Assembly (NCBI GenBank): GCA_022820125.1
Contig: JAJEGA010000112.1
Span: 1-37,538 of the forward strand
DNA: 37,538 nucleotides
Direction: 5' to 3'
Source: Anaerolineae bacterium
GTDB taxonomy: Bacteria > Chloroflexota > Anaerolineae > Aggregatilineales > Phototrophicaceae
Shown here: piece after piece, positions 31,934 to 37,538 of the stretch
Layout: each line of letters starts with the position of its first letter
Numbering within the stretch: the first letter of the stretch is position 1
The notes under the pieces: model-generated
Databases searched by the model: none
What the model saw: the letters and a program-made list of their open reading frames with translations, nothing else
What the model was told of the DNA's origin: nothing
Position numbers and translations under genes: made by a program

Positions 31934-33388
31934 ATGAGCAAGACCTACCAACCGACCTGGGAATCACTGACGCAGCACGAAGCGCCCGCCTGGTTCAACG
32001 ACGGCAAGTTCGGCTTGTACGCCCATTGGGGCATTTACAGCGTGCCCGGCTTCGGCAACGAGTGGTACGGCAAATGGATGCACGATCCCTCGCGCGAGAT
32101 TCATCGGCGGCACGTTGAGACCTTCGGCTCGCCGGCAGATTATGGCTACACGAAATTCATCGATGGCTTCACAGCCGAGCATTATGACGCGGATGAATGG
32201 GCCGAGCTCTTCGCCAACAGCGGCGCCAGTTACGCCGGCTTTTCGCTGGCGCATCACGATGGCTTCGGCTTATGGGACAGCGATGTCTACCGCTGGAATG
32301 TCGGGAAGATGGGACCGAAGCGCGATCTCTATGGCGAGCTGGCGGCTGCGCTGCGGGCCCGCGGTTTGCGGCTGGTGGCGCCCTTCCACATCATCCGCGG
32401 CTTCAACTGGTTCCTGCCGGGCTGGAATCAGTGGGACCAGACCTTTGACGCCGAAGCCATCGAGCGCGGGCTGGCGGAAGGCTGGGAGCTATTCAACCCG
32501 GAATTCGCCGATTTCTACTGGGTGCGGCAGACGAGCAAATTCGAGGATTTCTTCGCGCAATGGCAGTTGAAGGTACGCGAGGTCATCGACAAGTATCGCC
32601 CCGATATGATGTGGTTCGATGGCGGCAAGTTCCGCGAAGAGGGTTACGAAGAAACCGCGCTGGAAATCCTCGCGCATTACCTGAATCAGGCGCTCGCCTG
32701 GGGGAAAGAGGTGCTGGTGCTGAACAAGCTGCCGGTCAGCATGCAATACAACTTCCATCCCGACTTCGGCGTCATCAATTTCGAAAAAGGGCGCGACCGC
32801 CCGCTGCAATTCGAGCGCCCCTGGAACGATGACATGCGCATCGGCGATCAATCCTGGGGCTGGGTGGAGAACCAGCAATACGCCAGCGGGCATACCCTGC
32901 TCAGCAAGCTGATCGATTGCGCGGCGCGCGGCGGCACCATGATGCTGTCGCTGTCGCCAAAGCCGGACGGCACAATCCCCCAAGGGCAGCGAGAGGCGCT
33001 GCTGGAAATGGGCGCCTGGCTGCGCGCGAATGGCGAGGCGATCTACGGCACAATACCCTGGTCAACGCACTCCGAGGGCGACTTGGAAAAGCTCTGGCAT
33101 CACGAACGCGGGCACAAGTTCTGGATCTATGAAAACTGCAATGCCGATGACCGGCGCTATACGCAATCGAAAGAAGGCGGAACCGTCTATGCGATGACGC
33201 TCGGCATTCCGCAGAAGTCAGTTACCTTTGAAGCGCTGGACGATTCGGTCGACATCAAGCGGGTGTCGCTGGTCGAATCCGACCAGCCAATTCAGTGGAA
33301 TCAGTCGGCGGCGGGCTTGACGATCGACGCGACTGGCATTGAATTCAAGACGGATTTGGCCGCCGCCTGGAAAGTGACCCTGAATTGA
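31934..33388 (+). CDS. GH29 alpha-L-fucosidase (copy 3)
   Basis: This 484-residue enzyme is the most divergent of the three GH29 proteins. Motifs are YAHWGIYSVP (29-38), SLAHHDGFGLWDS (104-116, where Ala replaces the usual Lys before HH) and D229 in MMWFDGGKF as the likely nucleophile, then TMMLSLSPKPDGTIP. The start ATG 31934 has AGGAG at 31924-31928; an in-frame upstream ATG would begin inside the repeats and is rejected. No signal peptide. The gene overlaps the next (kinase) start by 4 bases, so the two are coupled. Confidence 0.93.
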   Translation: MSKTYQPTWESLTQHEAPAWFNDGKFGLYAHWGIYSVPGFGNEWYGKWMHDPSREIHRRHVETFGSPADYGYTKFIDGFTAEHYDADEWAELFANSGASYAGFSLAHHDGFGLWDSDVYRWNVGKMGPKRDLYGELAAALRARGLRLVAPFHIIRGFNWFLPGWNQWDQTFDAEAIERGLAEGWELFNPEFADFYWVRQTSKFEDFFAQWQLKVREVIDKYRPDMMWFDGGKFREEGYEETALEILAHYLNQALAWGKEVLVLNKLPVSMQYNFHPDFGVINFEKGRDRPLQFERPWNDDMRIGDQSWGWVENQQYASGHTLLSKLIDCAARGGTMMLSLSPKPDGTIPQGQREALLEMGAWLRANGEAIYGTIPWSTHSEGDLEKLWHHERGHKFWIYENCNADDRRYTQSKEGGTVYAMTLGIPQKSVTFEALDDSVDIKRVSLVESDQPIQWNQSAAGLTIDATGIEFKTDLAAAWKVTLN

Positions 33389-34329
33389 GCGCGCGCGACT
33401 CTCATCTTCCCCCGGCCGCCGCCGCTAGCGCCGTATTGGAGGCGCTGGCGCTGGCTTACCGCGACTTCAGCATTCATTCGCTGCCGTCAACTTTTTCCAA
33501 CTTCACGCACATGGTCAAGGTCAACCTGCATGACGGCTCCAGCCGGAAAATCGTCCTGCGCCGTTACAATCCCGAAAACTACGAAGACGGGCACGACAAG
33601 CATCGTTGCGAATTCCACGCGCTCAAGCTGCTGCAAAAGCAGGGCATCCCGGCGCCGCCGCCGCTGCTGCTGGATGAGACCGGCGAGCTGCTGGGTCTGC
33701 CCGGCATCGTCACCGGTTTCATCGAAGGCGCGCCCGTTGAGCTGCCGGCTGAGGCGCAGCGCTGGGGGGAGTTGACGGAGAAGAGCGCGCGGCTGCTGGC
33801 GCGGATTCACCGGACTCCCTTCAGCGAAAGCGACAAGCGCTACCTGATGAATGACAACATCGAGATCGCCTGGTTCATCAAGGACGGCATCATACCCGAC
33901 GCCATGCGCGCTGACCCAGATGGCGAGTTGGTTTGGCGGCTGGTGAAGCACCACTGGGGCGGCTGGACGCCGGTCGCGCCGCGCTTCGCCCATACCGATT
34001 ATTGGGCGGGCAATATCTTGTGGCGCGACGGCGATATCGCAGCCGTGGTCGACTGGGAAGAAGCGGGATACGGCCATCCCGCCGCCGACGTGGCCTACGC
34101 GCGCATGTGCTATTTCCTCGATGGATTGCCCGACGCGGCTGAAACCTTCTTGCGGGTTTATGAAGAAGAGGCCGGCTACAGGCTGACTGATCTGGCGCTG
34201 TTTGAATTAGCCGCCAGCGCCCGCCCCATGGCTCACCGGTCGGGCTGGTTCACGCGGCCGGATATGGAGCCGCGCTTCCGCCGATTTATTGGGCAAGCGA
34301 AAGAGAAACTGGTTTCGTCGAGCGGTTGA
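33385..34329 (+). CDS. APH-fold small-molecule kinase
   Basis: This 314-residue protein is in the aminoglycoside phosphotransferase/choline kinase superfamily. The Brenner-type catalytic segment is H203-T-D205 with N210 in FAHTDYWAGNILW, and D223-W-E225 in VVDWEEAGYG binds metal. RKIVLRRYN (54-62) stands at the ATP-lysine strand. Start is TTG 33385, overlapping the preceding fucosidase stop as TTGA, so they are translationally coupled. APH-fold enzymes include sugar 1-kinases such as N-acetylhexosamine kinase. Position after a fucosidase makes a sugar kinase (perhaps of fucose or the released partner sugar) plausible; an antibiotic-resistance role is less likely here. Confidence 0.85.
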   Translation: MSARDSHLPPAAAASAVLEALALAYRDFSIHSLPSTFSNFTHMVKVNLHDGSSRKIVLRRYNPENYEDGHDKHRCEFHALKLLQKQGIPAPPPLLLDETGELLGLPGIVTGFIEGAPVELPAEAQRWGELTEKSARLLARIHRTPFSESDKRYLMNDNIEIAWFIKDGIIPDAMRADPDGELVWRLVKHHWGGWTPVAPRFAHTDYWAGNILWRDGDIAAVVDWEEAGYGHPAADVAYARMCYFLDGLPDAAETFLRVYEEEAGYRLTDLALFELAASARPMAHRSGWFTRPDMEPRFRRFIGQAKEKLVSSSG

Positions 34330-34344
34330 ATCTGGCAGCGAAGA

Positions 34345-34373
34345 GCGGGCGACTTGATAAGACGCCCCTACAT
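34345..34373. repeat. REP-like hairpin between convergent genes
   Basis: GGGCG, A, CTT, loop GAT, AAG, A, CGCCC then CTACA: the stem has one A-A mismatch. It sits in the 52-base gap between the kinase and sulfatase 2 stop codons, where it could help termination in both directions. Confidence 0.6.
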
Positions 34374-34381
34374 CGCCTTCG

Positions 34382-35803
34382 TTAATCCACATCGAGATGA
34401 TATCGTTCATCGCCAACATCGGCTTGCAGGCGATGCAGTTCCGCTTTGAGTTCGACCACCAGGTCGGCATAGGCTGGGTCGTCCACCACGTTATTCAACT
34501 CATAGGGATCGACTTCGAGATTAAATAGCTCCCACTCGGGCGCGTAGGTCTCGTCGACGCTGCCTTCGGCGCCCATGGCGTCGGCGTAATAATAGATCAG
34601 CTTGTAGCGGTGCGTGCGGATGCCATAGTGGGCGTAGACGTTGTGATGCGTCTTGTGCATCCAGTAGCGGTAGTACATGCTCTCCCGCCAGTCCGATGGC
34701 GTTTCGCCCGCCAGCTGCCGCGCGAAGCTGCGCCCTTGCATCGCCGCGGGAATCGGCAAGCCAGCCAGCTCGAGATAGGTCGGCCCGAAATCGACATTGA
34801 GAATCATGTCTTCGTTTTCGCTTCCCGCTTCGATTCCCTTGGGAAAGCGCATGATATAGGGCATCCGCAGCGATTCTTCGTACATGAAGCGCTTGTCGTA
34901 CCAGCCGTGGTCACCGAGGAAGAAACCCTGATCCGAGGTGTAGACAACAACTGTATTCTCCGCCAGCCCTTCGACATCGAGGTAATCCAGCAGTCGCCCT
35001 ACGTTGTCATCAATGCTGGCCACCACGCGCAGATAATCTTTGATGTAACGCTGGTAAGCCCATTTGCGCAGTTCCATCTCCGGCAGGTCGCGCGGGATTT
35101 CGGCTTTTAGGTCGAGGGGAGTATGGTGGACGCCCATGCGCATCTCAGCGGCTTCGGCGGCGGAGGCGCGGTTGGCATAGTCATCGTAGAGCGTTTCCGG
35201 CTCCGGCACATCTTCATTGAGGTACATGTGGGCGTGTTTCTCGTCCGGCTCCCAATGGCGGTGCGGCGCCTTGTGATGGCACATGACGAAGAAGGGTCGC
35301 TCGGCATCGCGTTCGCTTAAGAAGTCCAGCGTCATATCGGTGATGAGATCAGTGACATAGCCTTTCACCGGTCGCCGCGAGGAACTGTCGCCGTCTTTGA
35401 AAATAAAGGTGGGGTTGTGATAGAGCCCCTGCCCCGGCAGCACCGCCCAATCATCAAAGCCGGTCGGCTCGTGCGCCGGCCCCTGCCCCAAATGCCATTT
35501 GCCGAACATGCCGGTCTGGTAGCCGCTGGCGCGCAAGTCCTTGACGAAGGTGGGCAGCCGGTTGTCCATGGGCGTGCTGAGCGTGGTGACGCCGTTGACG
35601 TGATTGTACGCGCCCGTGAGAATGGCGGCGCGGCTGGGCGTGCAGATGGAATTGGTGCAGAAGACATTGTCGAAGCGCATGCCTTCGCCGGCGATGCGAT
35701 CGAGGTTGGGCGTCTGGTTGATGCGGCTGCCATAACAGCTCATGGCGTGCGCGGCATGGTCGTCGGACATGATGAAGAGGATATTGGGGCGTGAGTCGGG
35801 CAT
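34382..35803 (-). CDS. Sulfatase (S1 type), second copy
   Basis: This 473-residue sulfatase has formylglycine motif C54-T-P-S-R58 followed by AAILTGAY. Calcium-binding Asp pair D14-D15 lies in IMSDDHAAHAM, the Lys-Trp-His motif GKWHLG is present, and YTSDQGFFLGDHGWYDK is the conserved C-terminal block. There is no signal peptide, so a cytosolic site is expected. AGGAAA lies 5 bases before the ATG. It is oriented opposite to the fucosidase/MFS string and converges on the kinase. With the sulfatase at 16504-17973 it brackets the carbohydrate region; the two are only distant relatives. Confidence 0.93.
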   Translation of the reverse strand: MPDSRPNILFIMSDDHAAHAMSCYGSRINQTPNLDRIAGEGMRFDNVFCTNSICTPSRAAILTGAYNHVNGVTTLSTPMDNRLPTFVKDLRASGYQTGMFGKWHLGQGPAHEPTGFDDWAVLPGQGLYHNPTFIFKDGDSSSRRPVKGYVTDLITDMTLDFLSERDAERPFFVMCHHKAPHRHWEPDEKHAHMYLNEDVPEPETLYDDYANRASAAEAAEMRMGVHHTPLDLKAEIPRDLPEMELRKWAYQRYIKDYLRVVASIDDNVGRLLDYLDVEGLAENTVVVYTSDQGFFLGDHGWYDKRFMYEESLRMPYIMRFPKGIEAGSENEDMILNVDFGPTYLELAGLPIPAAMQGRSFARQLAGETPSDWRESMYYRYWMHKTHHNVYAHYGIRTHRYKLIYYYADAMGAEGSVDETYAPEWELFNLEVDPYELNNVVDDPAYADLVVELKAELHRLQADVGDERYHLDVD

Positions 35804-35820
35804 GGGGTTTCCTATTTATT

Positions 35821-35846
35821 CAGCGCAGAGGCGCGAAGATACAGAG
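35821..35846 (+). repeat. Remnant of a CACAGAG-type repeat
   Basis: CAGCGCAGAGGCGCGAAGATACAGAG resembles the dispersed ...GCAGAG...ACAGAG repeats at 66-87 and 37354-37383, with diverged spacing. It is in the gap between sulfatase 2 and the toxin gene, upstream of both ribosome sites. Confidence 0.35.
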
Positions 35847-35917
35847 ATTAGATTCAGGCGGCGAACGAGTTTATGCTCGCACAGTATTGAGCCTTCAAGC
35901 GGCGCTAATTCACTTGG

Positions 35918-36259
35918 CTATTCTAAAGTCATTCCACGAAGAAATCTCCGGATTTCCGGGATTGGAATCTGATGGCAGTCCTTCCGCACACAAATATCCA
36001 ATAGATAAACTGATTCGGTCGCTTCGTAGTATACGATCCGGAATCCGCCGCTTTTGCCCGAGTTATCGGATGAATTGGCGCGGCGAACTCGATAAACTGG
36101 CGCGCCGCCCAAGCCTTGAAGCTGATTCGCATTATGAAGAGGACCCGTTTCCAGGTCATCTGCTAAATTCTCTATGTCGTCAAATATTTTGCGGTATCGC
36201 CGCGAGAGGCGTTTGACTTGCGCCTTGAACTCATCTGTCCAAAGAATGTTCTTGGGCAT
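35918..36259 (-). CDS. RelE/ParE-like toxin of a putative type II TA pair
   Basis: This 113-residue protein matches the RelE/ParE superfamily by pattern: an N-terminal helix pair (WTDEFKAQVKRLSRRYRKIFDDIENLADDLETG), then a sheet with VYRVRRA and GFRIVYYEATESVYLLDICVRKD, and a final helix. RelE-type toxins cut mRNA at the ribosome; ParE-type ones poison gyrase. The position of conserved Arg in GFRIVYY is in line with either. It starts inside the preceding gene, overlapping by 29 bases, which is usual for TA partners. The ATG at 36259 has no strong ribosome site, consistent with coupling to the upstream gene. Confidence 0.75.
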   Translation of the reverse strand: MPKNILWTDEFKAQVKRLSRRYRKIFDDIENLADDLETGPLHNANQLQGLGGAPVYRVRRANSSDNSGKSGGFRIVYYEATESVYLLDICVRKDCHQIPIPEIRRFLRGMTLE

Positions 36260-36539
36260 CAGCGGCTAGCTCGCGGCGCAATTCTTCCAATCCTTCGCGT
36301 ACCGGCTGCACATCGCCATTTGCCATCTGCTGAATACTTCTGCACAGGCCGGCAGTGTAGGCTTGTTTCGATTGCCTCTCGGTCTTATCGTCGCCCAGTT
36401 CTGATTGATGCGGAATAGCAAAATGCCTTGGGCTGGGTGGCGAATGAGCATCCGGTGAATCCACCTCACGCGCCGATGCTTGGTCTTCTTGCACACCTTT
36501 GGATCGCCAGTATTGATCTTCTTCCGCTAACTCGCTCAT
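36231..36539 (-). CDS. Putative antitoxin, upstream of the RelE/ParE-like toxin
   Basis: This 102-residue acidic, probably partly disordered protein ends in a helical, charged tail (VREGLEELRRELAADAQEHSL). I do not recognise an antitoxin DNA-binding fold such as Phd, RelB or HigA in it, so the antitoxin call rests on order (first gene), size and the 29-base overlap with the toxin start. AGGAAGAGAG lies upstream of the ATG. If this is not an antitoxin, the toxin is an orphan. Confidence 0.4.
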   Translation of the reverse strand: MSELAEEDQYWRSKGVQEDQASAREVDSPDAHSPPSPRHFAIPHQSELGDDKTERQSKQAYTAGLCRSIQQMANGDVQPVREGLEELRRELAADAQEHSLDR

Positions 36540-36723
36540 GATACCAGCTCTCTTCCTTCCTCAAAGCCAATTGCGTTGGCGTTGACAAGCTACAGTGATT
36601 ATATCCAAAAGATGCGGATTTTGAAAACATACATGACTTATGCCACAGCTAATGAATATAAGGATGACCTTCCGCGAGCAAGCCCCGCAGCCCTTCCAAA
36701 TCGCGCTTGAAATTAGTCCGCCG

Positions 36724-37206
36724 CTAGGGCTGGTCGTCATCTGTCCAGCGGCGAAAAACAATTCCCTCGTCGCCGCGCTGCTTGAGCATGGTCAGTCGAT
36801 CGGGGTGATTATTGAATCGCATTGCTAAATCCCAGCCTATATCGTCAGGCGCCTCATCCCCGTCCATTGTCTCAACATAGATCGTCCCGTCGAAGATATC
36901 GCCCTGGAGGATGACACGATAACTCTCGCTGGGGCGGCGGTATTCGACGGCGGCCGGAAAGACTTTCTCTGAAGCATTCTCATCCCAATGCGCCTTCACA
37001 TACTTGATAAGCGCTCCGCTATTCTCGCCTTGAAAATGGCATAATGGCGGGCGGTCGGGGTCGTCGCCATAGAAGAATATCGCGCCCGCATCGGCGTCCT
37101 CAAGCTCGATAATCGCTAAGGCTACGCTCGCCGGGTCCACCCCTCCCCCCCCCCCCCGCGTCTCTATGGCTCGCTCAAAATCTCGCCGCGAAAAAGTGGG
37201 ATTCAT
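36724..37206 (-). CDS. Unrecognised protein with a 13-base G tract in its gene
   Basis: This 160-residue protein has no domain I can name. It is acidic, with strands and helices (VALAIIELEDADAGAIFFYG, YRVILQGDIFDGTIYVETMDGDEAP). GGAGG lies 4 bases before the ATG, so the start is well placed. A tract of 13 C on the plus strand (37145-37157) encodes RGGGGG at residues 17-22, between the conserved-looking N-terminus MNPTFSRRDFERAIE and the body. Slippage there would switch the downstream frame on or off. An assembly or sequencing error is equally possible. It is upstream of the TA pair on the same strand, 184 bases away. Confidence 0.6.
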   Translation of the reverse strand: MNPTFSRRDFERAIETRGGGGGVDPASVALAIIELEDADAGAIFFYGDDPDRPPLCHFQGENSGALIKYVKAHWDENASEKVFPAAVEYRRPSESYRVILQGDIFDGTIYVETMDGDEAPDDIGWDLAMRFNNHPDRLTMLKQRGDEGIVFRRWTDDDQP

Positions 37207-37329
37207 CTTGCCTCCAGTGGACTTCGCGCCTGCCGCTTACACAAGCCGGTTGCTATGCGAGAGATCTTGTCCATTGCCATAATAGTATTCTGAGGAGACA
37301 GTTTCGTCAATTCTCCTGCGCGCTTTCCT

Positions 37330-37350
37330 CAAGGCAATCGCATCAAATTT
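37330..37350 (+). repeat. Single end of the 214-bp element
   Basis: CAAGGCAATCGCATCAAATTT matches the terminal inverted repeat of element copies A and B (closest to the B right end). The sequence after it does not continue the element, so this is a solo end or truncated copy. The gap 37207-37538 has no gene that I can support. Confidence 0.6.
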
Positions 37351-37353
37351 TTC

Positions 37354-37538
37354 TTAACCACAGAGAACACAGAGGGCACAGAGTTTAGGTTCTTTTGACG
37401 ACTTTTCCCCTAAATCCACTGCTTGAATTTGGCAGGCTTGTCGCTACCTCCTCGATAAACTTCCTCTCCGCCCAAAAATTATGCGACAAATTCCCGCGAA
37501 ATCTCTGACCAATGGCATTTCTCGGCGCTCTCTGTGTC
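37354..37538 (+). repeat. CACAGAG-type dispersed repeat, running off the window
   Basis: TTAACCACAGAGAACACAGA and GGGCACAGAG at 37354-37383 form one end. CTCTCTGTGTC at 37528-37538 is the inverted match to that motif at the window edge, so an element with inverted ends of about 185 bases or more seems to begin here and stop outside. The interior is not coding as far as I can see. Confidence 0.45.

Noticed and set aside
33385..34329. Antibiotic resistance gene (aminoglycoside kinase)
   Set aside because: The fold is shared, but the operon context and general motifs support a sugar or other small-molecule kinase; resistance is not supported.
35791..36216. Plus-strand ORF opposite the toxin gene
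   Set aside because: The RelE/ParE pattern on the minus strand is convincing and the ORF starts in the sulfatase upstream region without a ribosome site.

Overview
The window looks like part of the chromosome of a Chloroflexota bacterium, most likely Anaerolineae-like. The reasons are a YceD/DUF177 protein next to an RpoD-type sigma factor, lipoproteins with Thr/Pro-rich linkers and SH3 modules, a class A penicillin-binding protein with an added C-terminal domain, frequent TTG/GTG starts, and many dispersed hairpin repeats built on TGTAGGGGCG...CGCCC. This placement is by family resemblance only. The GC content is fairly high and codon use looks uniform, so there is no obvious prophage or conjugative element. 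The small mobile DNA present is a pair of 214-bp inverted-repeat elements and many REP-like hairpins.

Layout. 1-2000: a near-perfect sigma-70-type promoter drives DUF177 and a primary-type sigma factor. 2000-7200: a dehydratase/epimerase, a secreted M28 peptidase lipoprotein, a GT4 glycosyltransferase followed by a TIR-FHA fusion protein, and a hexapeptide acyltransferase whose end overlaps the TIR-FHA gene. 7200-16200: envelope functions, namely a bifunctional PBP, a polyprenol-phosphate-type GT2, an LppX-like exported protein, a polyprenyl diphosphate synthase, a GH16-like protein, an SH3 lipoprotein, and a tRNA-Arg(ACG) with its own promoter and terminator. The two 214-bp elements (A and B) lie in opposite orientation around the 14-16 kb genes.

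16500-35800: a large carbohydrate region. It holds two sulfatases with CxPxR formylglycine motifs, three divergent GH29 alpha-L-fucosidase-type genes, an ABC sugar importer (Tat-exported binding protein plus two permeases, no ATPase gene), two tandem paralogous MFS transporters and an APH-fold kinase. None of the sulfatases or fucosidases has a signal peptide, so the likely scheme is import of small sulfated fucosides followed by desulfation and hydrolysis in the cytosol. Embedded in it are a secreted ASPIC/UnbV-type repeat protein with a small coiled-coil membrane-anchored partner, and a GroEL-like protein that has lost the catalytic Asp equivalent to E. coli D398, coupled to a cytosolic Asp-box beta-propeller at the head of the fucosidase/MFS gene string.

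35900-37538: a RelE/ParE-like toxin with a putative overlapping antitoxin, an unrecognised protein whose gene holds a 13-base G tract near its start, and repeat ends. The most interesting signals are the ATPase-compromised chaperonin plus propeller pair (25.3-27.8 kb), the TIR-FHA fusion (5.7 kb), the REP hairpins with apparently compensatory stem changes, the 214-bp element with an 8-bp flanking duplication, and the homopolymer tract that could make the 36.7-37.2 kb gene phase-variable.
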